Source: Chryseobacterium gleum (GTDB taxonomy: Bacteria > Bacteroidota > Bacteroidia > Flavobacteriales_D > Crocinitomicaceae). Taken from it: 18,229 nucleotides of DNA. Below, one piece after another: positions 1 to 6,259 of the stretch. How positions within the stretch are numbered: the first letter of the stretch is position 1; each line of letters begins with the position of its first letter. The stretch lies in assembly GCA_943326825.2 (NCBI GenBank), contig CALPUT020000012.1:1-18229 (forward strand), in the 5' to 3' direction. Under the pieces are notes generated by a model that saw only the letters and a program-made list of their open reading frames with translations, was not told where the DNA came from and did no database searches. A program made the translations under genes and the position numbers.

Positions 1-9
1 TCTTTAAGT

Positions 10-17
10 TAATTTTG
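10..17 (+). promoter_or_regulatory. TAnnTTTG -7 box of the nfu-type gene
   Basis: TAATTTTG matches the Bacteroidota -7 consensus TAnnTTTG exactly and lies 17 nt before the ATG of the nfu-type gene. The -33 partner would fall outside the window, so only half the promoter can be judged. The implied leader is only about a dozen bases, as for several other genes here. Confidence 0.5.
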
Positions 18-34
18 TGTAAAAATCAAAAACA

Positions 35-637
35 ATGAACGTTCCAGTTACAGTATATGCAGAAATGACACCGAATCCGAATACGATGAAGTTTGTGGCG
101 AACAAATATTTATTGATTACAGGTGATTCAGTAGAATTTACATCAAGAGTAGAAGCAAAAGGATTTTCACCTTTAGCTGAAGAATTATTTAATTTTCCTT
201 TTGTAAAAGGAGTGTTTATCGCGGCTAACTTTGTTACCATTACAAAATCGGAAGATATTTCTTGGGATTTTGTTCAAATGGAATTACGTGAATTTGTGAA
301 AGAATATCTTTCTTTTGGAAAAGATGTTTTAGTAATGATGCCAGCTCCAAAACCAGTTGAGGTAAAACAAGAAGATAATCAACCAACGAAAGTTTACGAA
401 CCAAGTGAATTTGATGAAGCGATTGTTGCTTTATTAGACGAATATGTTCGTCCAGCAGTAGAAAATGATGGTGGAGCAATCGATTTCAGAAGTTACGAAG
501 ATGGAGTTGTAACTGTTATTATGAGAGGAGCTTGTTCAGGATGTCCTTCTTCAACAGCAACTTTAAAAGGTGGAATTGAAAATCTTCTAAAACAACATAT
601 TCCAGAGGTAAAGGAAGTAGTTGCTGAGGCAATGTAA
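35..637 (+). CDS. NifU-family iron-sulfur carrier (Nfu, two-domain)
   Basis: This 200-residue protein is a cytoplasmic Fe-S cluster carrier that passes clusters to apo-proteins. The N-terminal half (about residues 7-95) has the Nfu_N signature 'MTPNPNTMKF'. A Pro/Gln/Glu-rich linker (about 103-125) joins it to a C-terminal NifU-like domain (126-198) with the cluster-binding CxxC at C167-S-G-C170 in 'GACSGCPSST'. The two-domain length and order are normal for Nfu proteins of this group. The ATG at 35 follows an A-rich stretch with no Shine-Dalgarno sequence, and a -7 box sits 17 nt upstream. It converges on the thioesterase gene, with a strong hairpin between the two. No suf genes are in the window. 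Family is secure; client proteins are unknown. Confidence 0.93.
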   Translation: MNVPVTVYAEMTPNPNTMKFVANKYLLITGDSVEFTSRVEAKGFSPLAEELFNFPFVKGVFIAANFVTITKSEDISWDFVQMELREFVKEYLSFGKDVLVMMPAPKPVEVKQEDNQPTKVYEPSEFDEAIVALLDEYVRPAVENDGGAIDFRSYEDGVVTVIMRGACSGCPSSTATLKGGIENLLKQHIPEVKEVVAEAM

Positions 638-655
638 TTTAGATTTTATATTATT

Positions 656-699
656 GATTTTGAATTTTGGATTAATTTTTCAATCCAAAATTCAAAATC
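656..699. terminator. Perfect 18-bp hairpin between convergent genes
   Basis: Left arm 656-673 and right arm 682-699 are perfectly complementary (18 bp) around an 8-nt loop (674-681). The hairpin lies between the stop codons of the convergent nfu-type gene (+, ends 637) and thioesterase (-, ends 712). The stem is AT-rich (starts GATTTTGAATTTTGG). No long T-tract follows on the plus strand; AT-rich sequence flanks both sides. A bidirectional terminator is the simplest reading. Confidence 0.75.
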
Positions 700-711
700 T
701 AAAATTTATAA

Positions 712-1221
712 TTAAATAAAGAGTGCTTTTAATTCTGATGCATCGCTTGGATTCATCTTACCAGCTAAAATCAAACTCAATTGTTTTCTTCTTAATGCAC
801 CTTCATATCTAGATTTTTCTTCTTCAGTTTCAGGTATTAATTCAGGTACTTGTATCGGTCCACCATGCTGATCTACAGCAACAAATGTGTAGATTGCTTC
901 ATTAGATTTACGTTTAATACCAGTAACTTGATCTTCAACAAAAACATCTACAAATACCTCCATTGAGGAGTTAAATGCACGAGAAACTTTAGCTTCCAGA
1001 GTAACAATTGCAGAATGCGCAATTGGTTCCTGAAATGATACATTGTTTACTGAAGCTGTAACAACAACTCTTCTACAATGTCTATGAGCAGAAACACTGG
1101 CGATGACATCCATCCAAGCTAATAATTGACCACCAAATAAATTCCCTAAAGTGTTTGTATCATTAGGAAGAACAACTTTCGTTGTCACAGATAAAGTTTC
1201 AAATGCTTTTTTAGCTTTCAT
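712..1221 (-). CDS. Acyl-CoA thioesterase, hotdog fold (YciA/ACOT-like)
   Basis: The product hydrolyses acyl-CoA to free acid and CoA and is expected in the cytoplasm. The hotdog signature is visible at residues 23-38, N-T-L-G-N-L-F-G-G-Q-L-L-A-W-M-D: the Asn (N23) and Asp (D38) are the residues that act in catalysis in this family, flanking the G-G of the central helix. A single hotdog domain is followed by a short basic and acidic tail ('RRKQLSL'). I chose the ATG at 1221 (169 residues). An upstream in-frame GTG at 1239 would add six residues, but a TAnnTTTG box at 1242-1249 would place the transcript start at about that GTG. The gene is monocistronic as far as can be seen. Chain-length preference cannot be read from the sequence. 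Confidence 0.9.
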   Translation of the reverse strand: MKAKKAFETLSVTTKVVLPNDTNTLGNLFGGQLLAWMDVIASVSAHRHCRRVVVTASVNNVSFQEPIAHSAIVTLEAKVSRAFNSSMEVFVDVFVEDQVTGIKRKSNEAIYTFVAVDQHGGPIQVPELIPETEEEKSRYEGALRRKQLSLILAGKMNPSDASELKALFI

Positions 1222-1241
1222 TTTGATAAAATTTAACACCT

Positions 1242-1249
1242 CAAAATTA
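1242..1249 (-). promoter_or_regulatory. -7 box of the thioesterase gene with possible -33 TTG
   Basis: Read on the minus strand this is TAATTTTG, an exact TAnnTTTG. A TTG on the same strand at 1274-1272 gives a 22-nt spacer, within the usual Bacteroidota range for the -33 element. The box lies 20 nt before the ATG at 1221. Confidence 0.55.
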
Positions 1250-1353
1250 CTTATTCTACAGGCAATAAATTCAATTGATCAAACAATATTGAAAATTTCT
1301 TTTGAATAGATAAAATTATGACCTTAAAAAAATCATTCGGGATGAATATTGCT

Positions 1354-1361
1354 TACATTTG
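1354..1361 (+). promoter_or_regulatory. -7 box of the oxidase cluster
   Basis: TACATTTG matches TAnnTTTG and lies 30 nt before the cyoE ATG, in the 170-nt gap between the divergent thioesterase gene and cyoE. No convincing -33 TTG was found at the usual spacing. It is the best candidate for the promoter of the haem O synthase gene and whatever is co-transcribed with it. Confidence 0.5.
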
Positions 1362-1391
1362 TATCCAAAATTTCAACACGGTTAGTAAAAT

Positions 1392-2282
1392 ATGTCAATC
1401 GGAGCAAAAATTAAGACGTATATTGTTTTTACAAAATTTCGTTTATCTGCATTAGTAATTCTTTCAGCTTTATCGGGATATTTATTTGCAAATGGAAATG
1501 ATACGAAAGAAATAGTTTTACTGCTTGTAGGTGGATTATTAGTGACAGCAGCTTCAAATGGTTCGAATCAAATTTGGGAAAAAGAATTAGATAAATTGAT
1601 GAAGCGAACTGAAAACAGACCGCTTCCTCAAGATAATATGTCCGTAAATGAGGCTGTTGCAGTAGTAATAGTTTCTTTACTAGTAGGTACTTATATGTTA
1701 TACTTAATTAACTTACCTTCAGCTGTTTTAGGTTTGTTTGCATATATAATGTATGTTTTTATGTACACTCCTTTGAAAAGAATTACTTCATGGGCTGTAT
1801 TTGTAGGAGCTTTTCCAGGTGCTATTCCGCCAATGTTAGGAGCTGTTGCAGCAACGGGGAAATTTGGATATTTACCAGGAATTTTATTTTTTGTTCAGTT
1901 TATTTGGCAATTCCCTCATTTTTGGGCAATTGCTTGGGTAGTTTATGATGATTATAAAGCTGGTGGTTTTTCATTATTGCCTTCAAAACATGGAAAATCT
2001 AAAAACTCTGCTTATCAAATTGCGATTTACTCATTATTATTAATTCCTTTCAGTTTATTGCCTTGGCTATTGAATTGGACAAGTGATATCACACTTTATG
2101 TTGGAGTTGTCATGGGAACACTTTTCTTCCTCCAATCCTACAAATTATTAGTCACATTAGAAGATAAAGATGCAAAAAGATTGATGTTTGCATCGTTTAT
2201 ATATTTACCAATCATGCAGTTTTTGTATGTGTTTGATCGTAATTCAGATGCAATTGCTGCTTACATTAAAACGCTCATATAA
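1392..2282 (+). CDS. cyoE: Haem O synthase (protoheme IX farnesyltransferase, CyoE/CtaB)
   Basis: This integral membrane UbiA-family prenyltransferase (296 residues) attaches a farnesyl group to haem B to make haem O, the precursor of haem A for cytochrome oxidase. The first Asp-rich motif appears as N59-Q-I-W-E63-K-E-L-D67 followed by the hallmark M-K-R-T-E-N-R-P. Its first acidic residue is Glu rather than the Asp of the textbook NxxxDxxxD. The second motif is Y-D-D-Y-K-A-G-G (from residue 185) after W-Q-F-P-H-F-W-A. Several hydrophobic segments fill the rest. The gene leads the oxidase cluster and its TAA shares one base with the ATG of the next gene (2282), so the two are probably translationally coupled. 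Family assignment is secure. Confidence 0.95.
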   Translation: MSIGAKIKTYIVFTKFRLSALVILSALSGYLFANGNDTKEIVLLLVGGLLVTAASNGSNQIWEKELDKLMKRTENRPLPQDNMSVNEAVAVVIVSLLVGTYMLYLINLPSAVLGLFAYIMYVFMYTPLKRITSWAVFVGAFPGAIPPMLGAVAATGKFGYLPGILFFVQFIWQFPHFWAIAWVVYDDYKAGGFSLLPSKHGKSKNSAYQIAIYSLLLIPFSLLPWLLNWTSDITLYVGVVMGTLFFLQSYKLLVTLEDKDAKRLMFASFIYLPIMQFLYVFDRNSDAIAAYIKTLI

Positions 2283-3340
2283 TGAGACAAGAGTTTGACA
2301 ATGAACTTTCTCCTGAGGTAAAAGAGAAAATGAGAAAAAACCTGATCTATCTTTTGATGTTCAGTGTTTTCATGGTGTTTGCAGGATTATCTTCAGGATA
2401 CATCGTGTCAATGGGTGATTCTTTTTGGTTAAAGTACACAATGCCTCCAGCATTTTGGATCAGTACTGCTGCGATAATTCTAAGTAGTTTATTTGTTCAT
2501 TTAGGTATTAAATATGCAAAAAAAGACAATTTGAAAATGGCAAAGATTTTTGTTGTGACTTCATTTCTCTTAGGTTTATCTTTTGTTTATTTTCAATTCA
2601 AAGGGTATAATCAATTATCTGAACAAGGAATTCATGCTGTAAATAATCACATTATTGTTACTGAAGGAAGATATGGGGATTACTTCGAAGTAAAATATAA
2701 AGGTCAATTCGTAGATGTTAATTGCAACGATTATTATGTAAGTGGACACAAAATGTCAGCTTCACAATTTTCTGAATTGCAAAATTTCATGGCTCAATTT
2801 GAAGGATATGAAAGAGGTAAAAATCTTGCTGTCTCTAATTATGGTAAAGATTTCATTCTATATTTTAAACAACAGCCTTTAGCTCTTATAAATGGTAAAT
2901 TGACAACTGTTGATGGTAAAGAATTACAATTTGTTGATTTATACCGTTTACAGACTTTAGCTGTCAATATTGGTGATTCGAGAGGAGACTTTTTTGTTAA
3001 AGGAGATATTGGAAAAGATTTTCACATCTATTATAAAGGTAAAGAATTAGATTACAAAAATAGAGAGCTTTATTATAAAGGAAGAGTTTTATCTAAGTAT
3101 TATCAAATAAAAGTGATGGAAACAGCTGATACCGCGACTTCATATCTTTACATTATTACGGTTTTACATTTATTACATATTATTTTTACTTTAATGTATA
3201 CAGGTAAAATGACTATTTTGACTTTGAGAGGTAAATTTAATTCTCAAGATACTTTAAGCTTAAGAGTTGGAGCTATTTTTTGGCATTTCCTAGGCTTGTT
3301 ATGGATTTATTTATTGGTTTTCCTTATTTATATTCATTAA
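2282..3340 (+). CDS. Cytochrome c oxidase subunit III, paralogue 1, with large repeat-containing insert
   Basis: This is a membrane subunit of a haem-copper oxidase (352 residues). Five hydrophobic helices are visible: about 21-43, 56-77, 87-107, 285-308 and 328-351, the five-helix form of subunit III. Subunit III landmarks are F-Q-F-K-G-Y-N-Q-L after helix 3, L-H-L-L-H in helix 4 and W-H-F-L-G-L-L-W in helix 5. A hydrophilic insert of about 160 residues (121-283) separates helices 3 and 4. It contains three copies of a motif beginning at residues 131, 187 and 243, exactly 56 apart (YGDYF, YGKDF, IGKDF). The insert makes the protein much longer than compact five-helix homologues of around 200 residues. 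It overlaps cyoE by one base; a 152-nt gap follows. Oxidase family is secure; the role of the insert is unknown. Confidence 0.85.
   Translation: MRQEFDNELSPEVKEKMRKNLIYLLMFSVFMVFAGLSSGYIVSMGDSFWLKYTMPPAFWISTAAIILSSLFVHLGIKYAKKDNLKMAKIFVVTSFLLGLSFVYFQFKGYNQLSEQGIHAVNNHIIVTEGRYGDYFEVKYKGQFVDVNCNDYYVSGHKMSASQFSELQNFMAQFEGYERGKNLAVSNYGKDFILYFKQQPLALINGKLTTVDGKELQFVDLYRLQTLAVNIGDSRGDFFVKGDIGKDFHIYYKGKELDYKNRELYYKGRVLSKYYQIKVMETADTATSYLYIITVLHLLHIIFTLMYTGKMTILTLRGKFNSQDTLSLRVGAIFWHFLGLLWIYLLVFLIYIH
2672..3094 (+). repeat. Three protein-level repeats of 56 residues (168 nt) inside subunit III paralogue 1
   Basis: Copies begin at 2672, 2840 and 3008, each 168 nt apart. The shared pattern is roughly (Y/I)-G-x-(D/Y)-F-x-(V/L/I)-x-(Y/F)-K, followed about a dozen residues later by a shorter hydrophobic/charged stretch ending near a Gly. 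The third copy fades after about residue 271. The repeats are diverged; the register was found by eye in the translation. Confidence 0.55.
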
Positions 3341-3356
3341 AAATAAGCTTTAATTG

Positions 3357-3413
3357 TTAATAAAATCAGTAAATAAGTAAGATTTATATCCTTTTAATGT
3401 ATGATTTTATTAA
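3357..3413. repeat. 12-bp inverted repeat with 33-nt spacer between the two subunit III genes
   Basis: Arms TTAATAAAATCA (3357-3368) and its exact reverse complement (3402-3413) flank a 33-nt spacer, just after the stop of subunit III paralogue 1. It could be a weak terminator or attenuator, but the long loop, AT-rich arms and lack of a T-tract make chance a real alternative. Confidence 0.3.
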
Positions 3414-3466
3414 ATTAAATTGATTATTTTTCAACAAAGATTTACGAAATTTTAAATTTTATTCAT

Positions 3467-3474
3467 TAAACTTG
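3467..3474 (+). promoter_or_regulatory. Variant -7-like box (TAAACTTG) before subunit III paralogue 2
   Basis: TAAACTTG differs from TAnnTTTG at one position and lies 18 nt before the ATG at 3493, the distance seen for exact boxes elsewhere here. No -33 TTG was found at a fitting distance. The preceding 152-nt gap, the largest inside the oxidase cluster, leaves room for an internal promoter. Confidence 0.3.
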
Positions 3475-3492
3475 CACAAAATATTTATTACA

Positions 3493-4518
3493 ATGTCAGG
3501 ACACGCTACAAAAGAAATTGATTCGGCAACATTATGGGGAGGTAAAGTTTCTCCTTTTAGTACGAGTTATGGGAAATTGATGATGTGGTTCTTCCTTGTG
3601 TCAGATGCTTTGACGTTCGGAGGGTTACTAATTTCTTACGGTTTTACTAGATTCAACACACTAGATGCATGGCCAATTGGTGAAGAAACTTTTAACTCTA
3701 TGCCTTTTTTAGGTCATGGTTATCCTTTATTATATGTTGCATTGATGACATTTATTTTGATCATCTCTTCAGTTACAATGGTGTTAGCTGTTGAAGCTGG
3801 TCATAGAATGGATAAAAGAGGTGTTGTAAAATGGATGATTGCAACTATTATTGGTGGTTTTTTCTTCGTTGGTTCTCAAGCATGGGAATGGTCTCACTTT
3901 ATTCATGGTTCAGAATTTGGAAAAGTTGAGTTAGCTGATGGTTCTCAAGCAATTGTTCATGGTGAGTTTGGTGAACTTCAAAATTTTACAGTAACTGAAG
4001 CTGGGAAACATCACAAAAAAGGAGAGATTATCACAGATGATTTACGTCACCAATATCAACATGCTGTTGTTGCTGGTCATGTAGAAAATGGAATGATTAC
4101 TTTACATGACGGCTCAGTTGCTAAAGTCAATAAAGCAGCAGATAAAGATATGACTTTAATTATTAAAGTTAAAGGTACTAAACATAAATTAAATGATCGT
4201 ATTGAAGGAGCTGATGCTTCAAAACAGTATTATGCATCAATTAATTCAGGAGAAGCTCATAAAGTAATTTATGGTGCTAACTTGAAAGAAAACGAATATG
4301 GTACTCAACAATATGCTCAATTCTTCTTCTTTATTACTGGTTTCCACGGTTTCCACGTATTTTCAGGAGTTTGTATCAATATCATTATATTAATTGGTGT
4401 ATTGAGAGGTTTATATCACAAAAGAGGTCATTACGAAATGGTTGAAAAAACAGGTTTATATTGGCACTTTGTCGATTTAGTTTGGGTTTTCGTTTTCACA
4501 TTCTTCTACCTTGTATAA
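3493..4518 (+). CDS. Cytochrome c oxidase subunit III, paralogue 2, with duplicated hydrophilic insert
   Basis: This second subunit III-type membrane protein (341 residues) has five hydrophobic helices at about 28-50, 78-101, 112-132, 275-303 and 320-341. It is the more canonical paralogue: W-E-W at 131-133 after helix 3, F-H-G-F-H-V-F-S-G (H285, H288) in helix 4, and Y-W-H-F-V-D-L-V-W in helix 5. A hydrophilic stretch (about 139-272) separates helices 3 and 4, the same place as in its upstream paralogue. Within it, G143-K-V-E-L-A-D-G-S and G200-M-I-T-L-H-D-G-S look like two copies of one motif 57 residues apart. I chose the ATG at 3493 over an in-frame TTG at 3472, which falls inside a promoter-like box. 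The subunit IV-like gene follows 19 nt later. Pairing of two subunit III-type genes is known in flavobacterial oxidase clusters. Confidence 0.9.
   Translation: MSGHATKEIDSATLWGGKVSPFSTSYGKLMMWFFLVSDALTFGGLLISYGFTRFNTLDAWPIGEETFNSMPFLGHGYPLLYVALMTFILIISSVTMVLAVEAGHRMDKRGVVKWMIATIIGGFFFVGSQAWEWSHFIHGSEFGKVELADGSQAIVHGEFGELQNFTVTEAGKHHKKGEIITDDLRHQYQHAVVAGHVENGMITLHDGSVAKVNKAADKDMTLIIKVKGTKHKLNDRIEGADASKQYYASINSGEAHKVIYGANLKENEYGTQQYAQFFFFITGFHGFHVFSGVCINIIILIGVLRGLYHKRGHYEMVEKTGLYWHFVDLVWVFVFTFFYLV
3919..4203 (+). repeat. Two protein-level repeats 57 residues apart inside subunit III paralogue 2
   Basis: Copy 1 starts at 3919 (residue 143) and copy 2 at 4090 (residue 200). Aligned without gaps, the copies share G-x-(V/I)-x-L-x-D-G-S-x-A-x-V at their start, and a Gly followed by His and Lys residues about 28 residues later (G171 and G228). 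The register was found by eye in the translation. Confidence 0.5.
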
Positions 4519-4537
4519 TTATTAAAAAGAAACAATC

Positions 4538-4906
4538 ATGGAAAGAGACGATATTTATGAGTACTCACTAGATACTCATCATAGCGAAGAAGAAGGAAAA
4601 GTTCTTCGTAAGAAAATTTGGAAAGTTACAGCTTTATTAACAGCAATTACTGTTGTAGAAGTAATGTTAGGAGCTTTTATTAAGCAACATGATTCAATTT
4701 GGCCATTAGTTAAATATTCATTCATTGTGATGACTTTAGTGAAAGCGGGTTATATTGTATTATCATTCATGCACTTAGGTGATGAGAAAAAATCTCTTAA
4801 ATATATTATTCTAGTACCTTATATCATTTTTATTATTTATTTGATATTTATTTGTTTAACAGAGTCTAATTATGTTAGATCTGTTTGGGAATCTCACGCT
4901 TTTTAA
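4538..4906 (+). CDS. Cytochrome c oxidase subunit IV-like small membrane protein
   Basis: This 122-residue protein has three predicted membrane helices (about 29-48, 57-78 and 88-108), a charged N-terminus rich in Glu, Asp and His, and short loops. Helix 2 ends in K-A-G-Y-I-V-L-S-F-M-H-L, a pattern typical of the prokaryotic subunit IV/CyoD-like family, which stabilises the oxidase rather than carrying cofactors. Position supports the call: 19 nt after subunit III and 14 nt before the first SCO-family gene. The ATG at 4538 follows an A-rich leader with no Shine-Dalgarno sequence. Nothing looks truncated. Confidence 0.87.
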   Translation: MERDDIYEYSLDTHHSEEEGKVLRKKIWKVTALLTAITVVEVMLGAFIKQHDSIWPLVKYSFIVMTLVKAGYIVLSFMHLGDEKKSLKYIILVPYIIFIIYLIFICLTESNYVRSVWESHAF

Positions 4907-4920
4907 AAAATTTATTGCTT

Positions 4921-5604
4921 ATGGCAAGTAAATATTCTGCCGGTCTAACAAAAGTTGTGGTAACACTTCTTTTATTAGGGCCGGCTTTTTTATTAATTTT
5001 CATTTCTTCTAGAGGATGTGAACACAAATTCAAAGAATTGGATGATTATGGTAAAGTAATCAACTATTCATTTGATGATGAAGCTGGAAAGCATTTCACT
5101 TCGAATGATTTCAAAAACGAAGTAGTTTTAGTTACAACTTTGCAAACTACTTGCCCTGATACATGTGCAGTTTCATCTTGGCATTTAGATCAATTGATCT
5201 ACCAGCATATTCGTAAGAATCGTAAAAAGATGAAGCAAGTTCGCATTATTTCATTTATTACGGATACGAAAGGTAATGCAGTAAATGATTTATCTGCAAT
5301 TAAAGCTTCAATGTATGATAACATTGTTGGATACGATCCTAAAATATGGATTTTAGCTAAAGGTGATGCAAAGTCTTTGTATTCAATTAAACACAATGGA
5401 CATTCTTTACTTCAAAAAGGTGAAAAATATTTTGGGGGAGAAGCTTATACTGAGTTAATGCTCTTGTTAGATAAATCAAATCATTTGAGAATGGTTGGAA
5501 GAGGGAGTAATGAAGGTGAAATTCGTCGAATGAATCAACACATTGCTTTGTTACAGAAACAATATGCCAAAGAACGTAAATTAAAGTTGAGTAAAAACAA
5601 GTAA
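4921..5604 (+). CDS. SCO1/SenC-like membrane-anchored thioredoxin-fold protein, lacking the copper-ligand His
   Basis: The 227-residue product has one N-terminal membrane anchor (about 10-29) and then a thioredoxin-like domain facing the periplasm. The CxxxC motif is present (C78-P-D-T-C82). SCO copper chaperones also need a His near the C-terminus, in a G-G-x-x-H-S context as in the next gene. Here the gapless equivalent is G-G-E-A-Y176, so that ligand is absent; the nearby H161-S lies before the G-G and does not align. It may act as a thiol-disulfide reductase for oxidase copper-site cysteines, or as a divergent partner of the second SCO; this is inference. I chose the ATG at 4921 over the in-frame TTG at 4885, which lies inside the upstream gene. 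One base separates its stop from the next ATG. Confidence 0.82.
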   Translation: MASKYSAGLTKVVVTLLLLGPAFLLIFISSRGCEHKFKELDDYGKVINYSFDDEAGKHFTSNDFKNEVVLVTTLQTTCPDTCAVSSWHLDQLIYQHIRKNRKKMKQVRIISFITDTKGNAVNDLSAIKASMYDNIVGYDPKIWILAKGDAKSLYSIKHNGHSLLQKGEKYFGGEAYTELMLLLDKSNHLRMVGRGSNEGEIRRMNQHIALLQKQYAKERKLKLSKNK

Positions 5605-5605
5605 G

Positions 5606-6259
5606 ATGAAAACGATTTATTTTCTTTTAAGTGTTTTAATTCTTTTTTCGTGTAAATCGAAACCTTCAACTCAAAAAGTTTTACCATATGTTGGTAATTT
5701 TGATATTGAATATCGAATGGTTGAAGGTAAAGAAGTTGCAGATACAGTTTATCCAAAAATAATCGATTTTGCTTATTTGAACCAAGATTCTATTATGATA
5801 AAATCTTCTTCAATGAAAGGCAAAATTTGGATTGCTGAGTTTTTCTTTACGAGTTGTCCGACTATTTGCCCGACTATGACTAAACAAATGATTCGGTTAA
5901 ATAACGACACAAAAGATATTGGTAAATACCTTCAATTTATGTCGTTTAGTATCAATCCAAAAAATGATACTCCATCAGAATTGAGAAAATACATTGAGAA
6001 AAATAAGATTACCGCTAAGAATTGGCAATTTTTTACTGGAAATGAAGCAATGACTCATGACTTAGGGATTAATTATTTTCAGATATTTGCAGGACAAGAT
6101 GCTGAATCAGCTGGTGGATATGCGCACTCAGGGGCATTTACTTTAGTAGACAGAGAAGGGTATGTTCGAGGAGTTTATCTTGGAACAGATCCAAAAGAAG
6201 TGAATAGATTAAAAACAGATTTAAGAAAATTATTGAAATATGAGTACAATGATAACTAA
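5606..6259 (+). CDS. SCO family lipoprotein, copper chaperone for cytochrome oxidase
   Basis: This 217-residue SCO1/SenC-family protein delivers copper to, or reduces, the CuA site of oxidase subunit II. The N-terminus is a lipoprotein signal (lipobox L-F-S-C16), so the mature protein is anchored by lipid and faces the periplasm. All three expected copper ligands are visible: C84-P-T-I-C88 in F-F-F-T-S-C-P-T-I-C-P, and H174 in G-G-Y-A-H-S-G-A-F. The start follows the preceding SCO stop by one base, and the 3' end overlaps the DUF420 gene, so all three are probably co-translated. With its diverged neighbour it forms an SCO pair of unequal chemistry. Confidence 0.93.
   Translation: MKTIYFLLSVLILFSCKSKPSTQKVLPYVGNFDIEYRMVEGKEVADTVYPKIIDFAYLNQDSIMIKSSSMKGKIWIAEFFFTSCPTICPTMTKQMIRLNNDTKDIGKYLQFMSFSINPKNDTPSELRKYIEKNKITAKNWQFFTGNEAMTHDLGINYFQIFAGQDAESAGGYAHSGAFTLVDREGYVRGVYLGTDPKEVNRLKTDLRKLLKYEYNDN

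Noticed and set aside
4..479. Two open frames on the minus strand opposite the nfu-type gene
   Set aside because: They lie wholly within a well-supported gene, have no recognisable domain, and show no promoter or start context of their own.
1222..1239. GTG at 1239 as the thioesterase start, adding six residues
   Set aside because: The -7 box at 1242-1249 puts the transcript start near this GTG, and the ATG at 1221 begins the conserved domain at a normal distance.
2672..3094. Reading the 168-nt periodic stretch as a DNA-level tandem repeat or CRISPR-like array
   Set aside because: The similarity is at the protein level only; the nucleotide copies are too diverged and there are no short direct repeats with spacers.
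3472..3492. TTG at 3472 as the start of subunit III paralogue 2
   Set aside because: The ATG at 3493 is in frame and the TTG overlaps a promoter-like octamer.
4885..4920. TTG at 4885 as the start of the first SCO-family gene
   Set aside because: It would overlap the subunit IV-like gene; the ATG at 4921 directly precedes the membrane anchor and leaves a normal 14-nt gap.
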